Of a stretch of DNA of 64,000 nt, positions 28,001 to 37,941 are shown piece after piece. The DNA comes from Panagrolaimus kolymaensis (lineage: Eukaryota; Nematoda; Chromadorea; Rhabditida; Panagrolaimidae). The stretch covers positions 1,798,001 to 1,862,000 of the forward strand of contig JAJQJQ010000033.1 of assembly GCA_028622995.1 (NCBI GenBank), given 5' to 3'. The translations under genes were made by a program, and so were the position numbers. The notes under the pieces were generated by a model. It searched no databases, was not told where the DNA came from, and was given only the letters and a program-made list of their open reading frames with translations. Positions within the stretch are counted from its first letter, which is position 1; every line of letters begins with the position of its first letter.

Positions 28001-30851
28001 AAGTCTTCATTTATAGCCCCCTCCTGTGAATTACATAACAAGATTAATGACCTTAAATTTTATAAAACTTTTTAAAATTTCACTTTAAAAGGGTAACTTT
28101 TTGAAGGTTGAAGGTTTTTCTTTGTCCTCTTTTTAAAAATTGGGCGGGTAAGTTTTTTGTCCAAACACAGTTGCTATTACTTAAAAAACTAAATTTAAAT
28201 CAGTACTATATTTAGGCTAAAAGCCAATAAAAGGTGGAAGTTGAGTAATGAAGTCAATAAAAGCATGGAAATTAAAAAAGCGGAAGTCAATAAAAGAGGT
28301 GAAATAGCTCAACTTCGCGGCGGAAATAAGAGTCGTCGTGATTTTTTTTTTTCAAACGTTCGCATAATTAAATTGTAAAAAAATGTAAGTTTAAAATAAT
28401 GGTAATTAAAACAAAAGGAAAAAACTCTTATTTCCGCCGCGAAGTTGAGCTATTTCACCTCTTTTATTGACTTCCGCTTTTTTAATTTCCATGCTTTTAT
28501 TGACTTCATTACTCAACTTCCACCTTTTATTGGCTTTTAGCCTAAATATAGTACTGATTTCCCTTCTTTTATTGATCTCGAAGAGATATATTCCAACAAG
28601 GTGACATGTTAGAGATAACTGAAAAAAGTAGGCACAATGGGAATAATATGAATCTTTTAAAAAACATTAGTCACCAAAAACTACAATTTTCTGTTTAGAG
28701 AATTTTTTTCTAAATTTGTTTCTCTTCGACCTCACAAGATCCCAAAAAATTTATTAATTTCAAAAACAGTTTACTCTCAAACTCCCAGTCCCTCTTCTAA
28801 AACAATATATCCTTAAAACTAAGAATTCACTCATACCCAACTAAACTCTAATTTATTTTTAGAATTCTCAAAAAAAGTATATGTACATAAAAAGAAATTT
28901 ATGTAAAAAAAACATAATTCAAAAAATGCCGAGGGTTTCTTTTTAATATCTAATTTTTATGCAAATTTACAACTAATTAAATTAATTTTAAAAACATTAA
29001 TTTTCAATCAAAAAAACAATTTCCCTTTCAAAAAATCAAGAAATAAAAAAAACTTTCTTTCTTTTCAAAGAGACAACACTCAGGCCTTTTCGCGATAAGA
29101 AAAAAAAGGGGACAGAAAACAAACAAACAAACGGACATATTTTTTTTGGACACATTTTTAGTCAAATCTCTAAATTTATAAAGTTTTTTTTCTGGATTTC
29201 TTTACAGATATAATCTATAGATGGTCTCTCATAAGTTTACAAAATTTCAGCTATAATTAATAAACATAAACACATGAATAAGCTAGTTGAAAAAAAAAGA
29301 GATCTTGCGCTCAGTCAAGGCAAACTCAACTTGGGCCAGCGTTCGCGCTTCGCGCTCACGCTGGCCCCAATTTTTGTGAATGATTCTTTCCTTTATAAAA
29401 AAAATGGAAAATACATCGACTTTGGGATTTTTGGAATGCATTTGCTTGGTTTGATAATCCTTTTGTTTTAAAATTGAATATTAAAACTTTTCAGGATAAT
29501 GGAATAATCAGACCGATTGCATTTCGACCTCTCAATCAAACTAAAGAATCTTCGTCGGTTTCTGAATTGGTAATTAAAAATCGTGAAAATTCCCGTTCCA
29601 TTGGAAATCTCGCTATTAATCCTGCTGCAACTCCTAGACAACGAACTTCAGGAATCGCTTCAACCAGCAGCGCATCCAATCTCTTCCCACTCGTTACTTC
29701 AAATAGTGCTTCTAAAATTACTGATGAAAATGATTATGACACAGTACCCGAATTTATTGAACGAAAAGCAGATCATTCTGATCCAACAGCAGATAATTAT
29801 TCGCTGATATATAATTTCCAACAATCTGTAGCCAATCAACATCGTCGAGCCCAAAGTGGAGCTAGCAGCGCTGGCAGTGGAGGATTTCATTATCATTTAA
29901 CGGGACAAAGTTTGACTTCATCAAACTCAAGTTCAACCACCTCAGGTCTTCCGAATTCTCCTCCTCATAGTTCTGGATCAAGTAGTGTTAAAAAAAGTGC
30001 AAGTCGCCATTCGGGACTTCATATTACTCCATCTCCAAGTGATTCAGGAATTGTTGATTTTGAAGTAAGCTTTAAGACCCATAACAAATAATGTTAATTA
30101 TTATATTTTTTAGACATTAATTCGTGACAAAGAAAATGAATTAACCAGCGTTCGAAGCGCCATGGAACAAAATGAAGAAGTCCTAGTTCGAGTTTATCAA
30201 GAAAAGGAGCGACAATATCGGGATCAAATGAATGATATGCGACAAAAACTTCAAGCAAGTCAACAAGGCGAAGCAGCCCTTCGACAACAGCTTCGTCAAG
30301 CCGATGAACAACGGCAGGAACTTCAACGAGGATTTGATAATCTTTCGGATGAAAAATCAAATTTACAAAAGAAATGCCAACAGATTGAAAGGGAACTTTA
30401 TACAATTCGAAATCGATTTGAAGATTTTGTTCGTGATACTAAAGCTGCTCAAGCTGTGGCAGCAATACAAAAGGGGCCTTGTGAAAGCTGTCGGCGAAAG
30501 CCTCAAATTGTATATGAAAATGGTTCAATTGGGTCAGCGACTTCAGGAAAAGCTCCAATTCCAGCACCACGTCAAAACAAAGATAATGATAGACAATTAA
30601 GAAATGAAGTCGATGATCTTCGGGGAGAAATTAGTTCCCTTAGAGATCAGCTTAACACCCAAATGCAAATGTTCACCGAAGAACGAAGAAGATGGGAACA
30701 AGATCGAAAGGTTTGAATGAAAGCTTTCACCTTTGAGACAAATAACATTGTCATATTTTAGAATCATACACCCTCGCCTAAAACTCAATTCCGTAATGCT
30801 TCTCAAGATAAAAGAACGGCTGTTTTACTTTCAAATGATCGCCTCATCTAA
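16004..30851 (+). CDS. LZTS/N4BP3-like (Fez1-type) coiled-coil protein, long isoform
   Basis: Ten exons share consistent phase: 16004-16164, 16523-16882, 17547-17714, 20811-20916, 20972-21372, 22852-23067, 27619-27847, 29495-30064, 30114-30710, 30762-30851. They give about 965 residues if the ATG at 16004 is used; the in-frame ATG at 16073 is an alternative. The N-terminal two thirds are low-complexity Ser/Thr/Lys/Asp-rich and probably disordered, including a long acidic run coded near 16830-16880. Residues 552-559 (IRPIAFRP) resemble the R-P-x-A/V-F-K/R-P motif of LZTS and N4BP3 proteins. A SPSDSG motif then leads into a long coiled coil (about 738-870, RDKENELTSVRSAMEQNEE), a C-x-x-C pair (CESC) and a second coil. 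LZTS/N4BP3 proteins are cytoskeletal or synaptic scaffolds. The family call rests on the coil and short motifs, so it is moderate. AATAAA lies at 31016-31021. Confidence 0.75.
17715..20664. other. Large intron of the coiled-coil gene (5' part)
   Basis: About 3 kb without an exon I can support apart from the alternative first exon at its right end. The sequence is AT-rich with T runs. Open frames here are short and lysine/phenylalanine-rich. If the alternative first exon is real, its promoter lies in the right part of this stretch. Confidence 0.5.
20665..30851 (+). CDS. Short isoform of the coiled-coil gene from an alternative first exon
   Basis: The exon 20665-20744 opens with ATG (MEELRFKTIGVFYRQQKF), ends in a good TC|GTAAGG donor, and leaves two bases. 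That is exactly the phase needed by the exon at 20811, which is also the phase left by the upstream exon ending at 17714. It cannot be an internal exon of the long isoform: its only nearby upstream acceptor (CTAAG at about 20640) read in that phase meets a stop at once. The simplest reading is a second transcription start inside the 3-kb intron, giving a protein of about 762 residues that lacks the disordered lysine/acid-rich N-terminus but keeps the RPIAFRP motif and coils. The exon is supported by phase and protein-like composition; promoter use is inferred. Confidence 0.6.
23068..27618. other. 4.5-kb intron of the coiled-coil gene
   Basis: Flanked by exons ending at 23067 and starting at 27619 with matching phase. 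Several open frames of 70-130 codons exist on both strands (for example 23923-24318 and 25714-26091), but they lack start contexts, splice partners or recognisable motifs and overlap each other. I read them as chance in T-rich DNA. No repeat or nested gene was recognised. Confidence 0.5.
28197..28560. mobile_element. Perfect 137-bp inverted repeat (foldback/MITE-like element)
   Basis: Bases 28197-28333 and 28424-28560 are exact reverse complements over 137 bp, separated by a 90-bp spacer (28334-28423). I compared both arms base by base and found no mismatch. The arms begin AAATCAGTACTATATTTAGG and end at CGGCGGAAATAAGAGT next to the spacer. Each arm contains three copies of AG(C/T)CAATAAAAG at 30-33 bp spacing (28222, 28252 and 28285 in the left arm), and a related ATCAATAAAAG lies just outside the right arm at 28566-28576. 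The element sits in the intron 27848-29494 of the coiled-coil gene. I could not define a clear target-site duplication. There is no coding capacity, so it would be non-autonomous; a transcribed hairpin is the other reading. Confidence 0.8.
29331..29370. repeat. GC-rich hairpin in AT-rich intron
   Basis: The arms TTGGGCCAGCGT and ACGCTGGCCCCAA pair with a single bulged C (28368 equivalent is 29368). Inside them GCGC-TTC-GCGC forms a second stem with a 3-base loop, separated from the outer stem by two mismatches. The 40-bp block is strikingly GC-rich against its surroundings. It could be the tip of a small transposable element, a structured RNA element in the intron, or a fragment of a dispersed repeat. 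I saw only one copy in this window. Confidence 0.65.
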
Positions 30852-31424
30852 ATATTTTTTAAACTTTGGATTTAAATATAGTTATTTTTAATTTCGTGCT
30901 TTGTGCCATTGCATTGGGTATCATTATTTCCCAAATATAATTTTTTAATGTTTAAAAAATGAATATAATCTATTAATTATGTAATTTTGTAATTTGTTAA
31001 AGATTTTGTGTAAAAAATAAAATAATTGAATTTTACTCTATCCTTGAAGAGATAGATTTAAGCCGAACAAGTTACCATAAATAGAGCTTTGAAAAAACAC
31101 TAAACAAAAAATGCTTGAAGAAATTTAAAATCACGTTCAGAAAATTTCTTTGAACTTGCGCGCTTCGTCCATTTTATTTTTTTTTTGGTAAACAGAAAAC
31201 GTACCGTAAAGATTTTTATATTGTATTTATTCAAACACCCAAAAAAAATTTCTCGCTATGCAAATTTCTTTTAATTTTGAACAAAAAAGTTTTATCAACC
31301 ATGAAACATACGCATTTCGTCATTCATGGTTTTCCCAACAACGACTCTTGTCAACTCAACTGATTTCACTAGCAACTTCACTTTAATTTGAACTACGATC
31401 TTTGATTGAAACAAAAACTTTGAT
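30852..31424. other. Spacer between coiled-coil gene and iPLA2 gene
   Basis: About 570 bp holding the 3' UTR and poly(A) signal (AATAAA, 31016-31021) of the coiled-coil gene and then the probable promoter of the phospholipase gene. No exon seen. Confidence 0.6.
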
Positions 31425-33395
31425 ATGACATTACCAAAAGCTTCTGCATTGGTAAGTTCTTCTTTCAGATTTTCATTAATTCAATTATATTTTATTTTTC
31501 AGCGAGCAGCATTGGTTGCAGAATTTATACCAAAGGATTATGAATTTTTTGATGCCGTTGCTTCACAAAGTATTTCGGCCATTGTTAAATTATATTCTGC
31601 AGAAATAAATCCTGTTCAACCAGATATCCTTGATCATGATGGAAATACTGTACTTCACATTGCTTGTAAAGGTGGAAATATTCTTGTGGTTCGTACTATT
31701 TTGGTTCTATTTGAACATCGATATGGTCTTTCAAAAAAGAGAAATGGTGATGGTTTTCTACCTATTGAATTGACTGATAAACTTGATATCAAGTAAGCAT
31801 AGAATTTTCACAATTGTTATTTTAAAAACATGCTTTATAGAAAAAGTTTGGAAATGTTTGAAAGACCAATTCTTCATCAAAGAGCTCCATCATTGAAAAC
31901 TGGTATGTGTTTTTCATTATTGCTTCAACTCATGTTACTTTATGAGGTTTTTTAGAATTGAACAAAGCCATAAATTATCAACTCATTAGAGATGTGCTTC
32001 AAGGACAAGATGAAAAAATAACTGTTATGCTTTCTTTGGATGGTGGAGGTATTAGAGGGATAGTTCTAATCCAACTTTTGATGAATCTTGAACGACGTCT
32101 TGGTAAAAATATTCATCGATATTTTGATTGGATTGCTGGTACAAGTACTGGAGCAATTATTGCTGTTTCACTTGGATTAAGTTGGTTTTTAATCTTTGTA
32201 ATAAACGCTTTAAAGTTATACATTTTGCAGATAAAACTTTGGAAGAATGTTTGAGAATTTATCTTCGATTAAAAAAAGAGATATTCAGTAGTGGTCGTCG
32301 TCCTTATAATTGTGCTCGATATGAAACATACCTGAAATTTGTTTTTGGTCATCGAACAAGGATGAATGAAATGAAAGATCACAAGTAAGTTTTGGAGTTT
32401 CTTTTTTTTTGTAATGTTTATTATTCCAAAATGAGCAGAATAAATACAGTACACTTTGGGAATGATATCACATTATAATTATTTGGTTATTTTTTTAAAC
32501 ATGATATTTAGAATAATCGTTACCACTTGTCAAAGCAATATTGCTCCACCAAAATTGAAGCTATTTCGTAATTTTCAACCAACATTGGAAACAAGAGACC
32601 TTAGAGAATATGAATATGATGATCCTGAAACATGTTATATTTGGAAAGCTTGCAGATGTAGCTCTGCCGCACCAACAGTGAGTCTATTTTTTAACAATAT
32701 TTTTGAAGCAATAATGGTTTTTGATATTTTAGTATTTTCTCCCATTTGAAGGAATCTACAGTGATGGTGGACTCATGGCAAATAATCCAACCGAAGTACT
32801 TATGACTGAATATTTTCGTTACAAACATTTGCAAGAATATGTTGGTGAAGCTTCACCTCCATCATTGGGTTGTGTAATATCTCTTGGAACTGGAATGGCT
32901 CAACCTGTTACAATTTCAAGCAAAGGAAGAACTAACGATATTCTTAGATTTATTTCTAAAACAACTGAACAAATTAAGAATATGGCTTTGGTCTTCATTA
33001 AACAAGTACATACATTTGCTTTTTTATTTTCATTTATTTGTACTTATCATTGTTTAGATCACCGCGTCTGATGGTCTTCCAGTTGAAAAAGCGCGTACAT
33101 GGGCTCATTCTGTTGGTGTTCCATTCTTTCGATTTTCACCTCCTTTGACACAAAAAATTGACCTCGATGAAAACAGAGATACTTTTATAATTCAAATGAT
33201 GTGGGACACTGAAGTAATGCTTTAGCTTTAATACAACGTTTTTTATCTTTTGTTTTTTAGGTTTATATGGCAACTGAATGTGCTGATGAACTTGATCAAC
33301 TTGCAAAATTTCTTTTAACTCTTCATTCAAATTCATACTCAACTTCAACTATGACTTCGAGTTCAAATTCAAATTCAAATGATTTTATAATTTAA
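31425..33395 (+). CDS. Calcium-independent (group VI) patatin-like phospholipase A2, short form
   Basis: Nine exons join in phase: 31425-31451, 31503-31792, 31841-31902, 31956-32180, 32231-32384, 32512-32677, 32733-33005, 33058-33213, 33261-33395. They give 495 residues. The patatin domain has the oxyanion loop DGGGIRG (155-161), the nucleophile elbow GTSTG with Ser190, and the catalytic Asp in SDGG (Asp319). The dyad is therefore complete. N-terminal to it is ankyrin-like sequence with one clear repeat (DHDGNTVLHIACKGG). Vertebrate PLA2G6 has about 750-800 residues and seven or eight ankyrin repeats, so this protein keeps only a stub. The enzyme would release fatty acids from glycerophospholipids without calcium. 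The C-terminus is a run of Ser/Asn codons. The gene converges on the DB-protein gene only 186 bp away. AATAAA lies at 33427-33432. Confidence 0.92.
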
Positions 33396-33581
33396 AGAGA
33401 AACCCTTATTAACAATTTATTGATGAAATAAAATTATAATTATATATGGCATATGATTTTTGTTTTAACATAGGAGGAGGAAAAAAGAAAAGAAAGAAGG
33501 CTTCTATGATATTATTTTGATTCATTCGAGTTTACTGAAATTCAAAATTTGCGGATTTGCTAAATTACTAACTAGAAAAAC

Positions 33582-34201
33582 TCACATCCCAGAATGACTG
33601 CAGTAATTAATAACATTCCAATTAAAAAGACATGTGACATCTTGTCGTGAAATGGATCCAACGCTTTCACCTGCAGGGTCACAAAACCGTAAGCATCGCT
33701 ATAAACGAAAATAAATTTAATTAAGAAACAATAAAAATAATTTACATTGCCTACACCGAGTTTTGGGTCTGCTAAACCTAAGTGTTCGCAGCACTTACGA
33801 TTATCCTAAAAATTGAGTATGTGATAAGCTTTTATGTTAGTAATATCTATTTGTCTTACCTGGTTTTGACTTGCGCAATAAAGAATGGTTGAAACATGTT
33901 TGAGATCGCATTTACCGGATTTAACTGATTGTAAAAGATTATTTCGAGCGGTTATTTCATCACTTTCATAAGTGCAAATGGATTGACATCCTTCAGGGGC
34001 ATATTGTTGGCAGCAATGACGAAATAATGAATCTGCTCGTTCGCGTCCCAAGCATGGGGCATAATCAGTTTCAGGTGTACCACATTGTCCTTCCGATCCT
34101 CCTCCATCTCCTCCACCTTGAATTTCATCTTGAGCATAAACAACCATAATGGATGAAGTTGCAATGAAGCAAGCACTAATAAGCGCAATATAATTGCTCA
34201 T
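33582..34201 (-). CDS. Secreted DB-module protein
   Basis: Three exons join in phase: 34201-33860, 33805-33746, 33698-33582. They give 172 residues. A signal peptide is clear (about 1-23, ending VVYAQ), followed by a Gly/Asp/Glu-rich linker and a cysteine-rich domain with about twelve cysteines. Landmarks CGTPETDYAPC, CCQQYAPEGC, ILYCASQN, KCCEHLGL, CLRFCDPAGE and DVTCLFNWNVINYC match the nematode DB module (Pfam DB, PF01682). DB proteins are extracellular and in C. elegans some act as ligands for immunoglobulin-superfamily receptors. It is paralogous to the gene at 51136-51896, whose module shares most of these landmarks. Function of this copy is unknown. Confidence 0.92.
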
Positions 34202-37200
34202 GATGATGTGATTTATTTTATGAAAATTACTAAAAAGAAGAATGATTTAAAAATCCACAAAAAAGTGAAAATATTTTTTCGCGCTCAAAAATGAATTGAA
34301 AGTGAAATGAAAAAAATTGGGGCTTTTTGTTTCATTCTCCCGGAATCATTTTTTAACGGAATTGAGGCCATCTTGAAAACCCTTCGTCTTTTCTTAAACG
34401 TTCACATTGTTTAAAAAAAATTTCGAGAGATATCCCCCTGAGGGGATATAAGTTAGTTAGTTGGTTAGTTAAGAAGGAAACCGATGATGGTGATAGAAAG
34501 AAAATTGAAAAGGGAAGAAAGCAAATGAAAGAACCCCGTTACAACGTTTTTACTTTTTTCCGCAAAAAATTCTTTCAGTATTATTATCATTATTATAATT
34601 TCTATAAAAAATGATTGCGCAGTTTATTAATCCTCAAAAAGTAATATAGTAAATTCAAGAAGCCAACTAGCAACAGCTGTTTTACTCCACAAAAACCAAT
34701 TAAAATAAGCGTAAAAAAGGGCAAATTTGATTTTAGTACATGCTATTAGTGGTGAATCTCTAAATGAAAATAAAATTCCGTACAATGTGATCAAATCTCG
34801 TCATATTTTTACATTCAAGATGAAAGTCATTTGAAAAAAAGCTCCCTATTTTTCTCACAAAAAGAAAATTAAAATAAGCGTAAAAATTCATAATTAAGGA
34901 CTGCTTCAGACACAACCGCTAAAAAAGACAAGTTCGCTAAAAATAATATATTGTTTTAAAAAAGCTCAACCAGAAGGTGGTGTTTTTGACAGATTTTGTG
35001 TGCAAAAATGGACTCCCTCCATGTATGTCCTTTATTGTTTTTTAAGAGTGAATATGACGTGAGTTTTTCAGAGGAAGAAAAAAAAATGGTAAAAGTTTTA
35101 AAACAATAAATTAGTTTTTTTAATATTCTAAAAGCAGCATCCAAAAAATGAAGGAGGCGATCTGAATCTGCTAATGGCAGCTTTATCACCCACCGCCGCC
35201 GCATATGCTTACCATGACGAGATAGTTTTTTAAACATTTAATATTTTTGTCAAAACATATTTTTTTAAAAGCCTTTAAATAACCTATAAACATGGATGAG
35301 GAATATTTGCATAAATTAAGCAAAATAATTTCTTCGAAATTAAAAAAAGTAAGAATGGTGAAAAGAAGGCGGTGAAGTTTAATGAAGATGCTCTCGCTCG
35401 CTTTTTTGAAGCATAAACTAACTTCTTATGCTTGTTTTTACTTTTGCTCAAATGACGTCTTTTCAATGATATTTTTCCGTTTTTATAAAAACTTTTTTAT
35501 ATTCAGTACCAGTGAGAAGCAAGCAACAAAACGTTGTCATTTGTATCCTTAAAATAGTTCAAATAACAATTTTTGTTTGAGGCAAAACAATGGGTTATTA
35601 TAAATGAATTTTTTTTATGGAAACAAAAAAAAAGGAAAATAAGGAATTAGAGATCTTCAAAAGTTTGGTTCCTTGAATAAAAAGAAGGCAAAGCGCGAAA
35701 AAAGAAACTCTAATTTATAAATAAAGGATTGCTGAATGGATCCAAAAGAAATGAATTACAGTTTACCTCTGCCAAAAATCTTTAAAAAGAATTATCATTT
35801 TTTTAAATGAAAACGAAAGATAACAGAAAATTTTCAAGAAAGTATTAATAGTTAATTAAAAGAATCCATGCAAAGATAAAATTCTTTGTTTGCTATTAAA
35901 AAGTATGAAGAAGCAACATAAGAAAAAGTGCATAACCAAGACTTCATCAAAGTATTATAATATAACTATGTACTTTACCGTAATTCTTCATTATTTTAAG
36001 GCATGGTTATTTTTGGTATTTAAATAAATTTTAAACCCACTACAATATACCCGAAAATATACATAAAAAAAGCTAAAAAAAATTTAAAAATGATGTATCA
36101 AAAAAATATTTTTTTTCTTGGAAAATTGACTATTTAGATGAAAGAAGCCTTGATTTCAATTTTTTTTTCATTGATGAAACAATCTTTGCAAAAGTGCAAT
36201 GAAAAAAAAAACATGTATTAAAAGGAGGGTATTGAGCGAGTAATAAGTAAGCTTATTCATTACCGTAATATTTAAAAATTCTTTTCATTCATTCTAAATA
36301 AAGCTGTTTGAAGAAAGTAGCAAAACAACAAATAAAAATTTTTGTTAAAACAAAAACAGTGTTTGTAATAATTTTTTATTATTCATTAAATTTTTTTATT
36401 AGTGATAGCTGCTTGATAAATAGGAACTTTGTGTAATTAATGCGCGGCAATCAAATTTTTTCAAAATAAATTTTAGCTGACTATCAATGAACGGAAGGAA
36501 GCTTGCAAGAAATTTTTTTTATTTATTTTCCTCCTACCAATTTAAAACCACGAGGATGCAATGTGGATTTAAAGCAATTTTTTTACAAAATTGCTTCTTT
36601 TTTCCTTTCAAAATTTTGTAATAAAATGTTTAAACACCTCGTTTTAATTTTATCTTAGAAATTCGATTCAATTTCAATGGTAATGCAATAATCAAGTATC
36701 CTTTGTTTTTTACGTAATGATGTCGTTTTTCTCTCTCAAATTCTTCCGATTTTTTTTATTATAATTGAAAGTCGCGTCAGCAGTAATAGGAGCAATCGGG
36801 ATGTAATACAAAGAGAAAAGGGATAACTTAATTTTCATTTTAGGTTTGCGGTTGCTTCCCCTAAGGCGATGTTGTCATCAAAACGTTTTTTTTAATTCTA
36901 AATTGAATAAAACTTTCTTTCAATGAGATGATTGAAGAAAAAAATGAAAGGAATATTAACTACAACCCCAATAATAAAAAAGGAGAAAGTTAAACTTAAG
37001 ACCGACTTTACAACCACTTATTTGGTTCTTGTTTGTTTATAAAAAAATATGGTTAAATAAGGAATTGAAAACTTCCCGTTTTTAATAATAATAAGAATTA
37101 TTTAAAAATGCATATGCGTGCAAAATTATTTTAAAAAAACATTCATTGTGGTTCTTGCTTTTCATTTATAAATTTATAAATAGCAAAAAGAAAAAAGCCG

Positions 37201-37941
37201 GAAGAATAATAGAAAAATAAATTTATGTTGTTTTTTGATAATATAATTATGCAAAAAATAAATATATAAGTAATATAATAAAAATAAACTATTTTTAATA
37301 CTACCGTAATTCATTTTGACCCGTAAATTAAATTTTTTTTAAATATCACATTTTTTATATTTTAAGAAGCTTCAAAAACTTTAAAAAATATACCTTTGTT
37401 TGTATCATTGCTGTATATTTGATGATAATAAAGAAAGTTTCTCTAATTTACGTTTAATACATTCACTTTAAAAAACTTGTTTTTGAAAAAAAAATTTATT
37501 CATAATTTTGCTTTCTATAGAAAAAATTTATAACACATTTATCACTAATCAGTGGTTCAAATGTTTAATTTAAAATTTTGATATATCCGAAAAATGAAAT
37601 GAACAAAAGCGATCATCGTTTTGAACCTTTTTTTTTCTTTCAACATTGGATTGCGTGGGTTATTATTATGTACGAACGATGATGGATCGAAGGAAAGAAG
37701 AAAACTCCCGCCCAAAAAATGAGAGGATGAAAAAAATCTTCATAAAAAGTCTATTGTAAAAATTTTAATTAGGTCAAAAGTAAATGAAAACACGGGAGAA
37801 AAAGAGGAAAGGAAAAAAAACTCCGAAATTGAAAAATACAGAGCATTTAGTTCCAAGAAGAAAAAGAAAGATTTATCAGAATCAAAAATTTCTTAGATAA
37901 AAAAAGGAAGTTTGAATTCACTTTTTTAATATTTATTAAAA
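34202..37941. other. 3.7-kb gene-poor region
   Basis: No supported exon. It presumably includes the promoters of the DB gene (leftward) and the warthog gene (rightward). It holds a small perfect hairpin at 34431-34448, a TTAG-rich run beside it, two direct copies of a 20-bp AT-rich word at 34698-34717 and 34867-34886, and several ATTACCGTAAT-like palindromes (35974, 36259, 37300). Open frames near 34956-35466 look like chance. Confidence 0.5.
34431..34448. repeat. Short perfect hairpin
   Basis: TATCCCC and GGGGATA are exact reverse complements around the 4-base loop CTGA. A run of TTAG/TTGG repeats follows directly. It lies about 230 bp upstream of the DB-gene start codon. It could be a protein-binding site or a chance hairpin. 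Confidence 0.5.

Noticed and set aside
28197..28560. CRISPR array from the repeated AGYCAATAAAAG units
   Set aside because: The units are short, unevenly spaced, lie within two inverted arms, and this is a nuclear eukaryotic intron.
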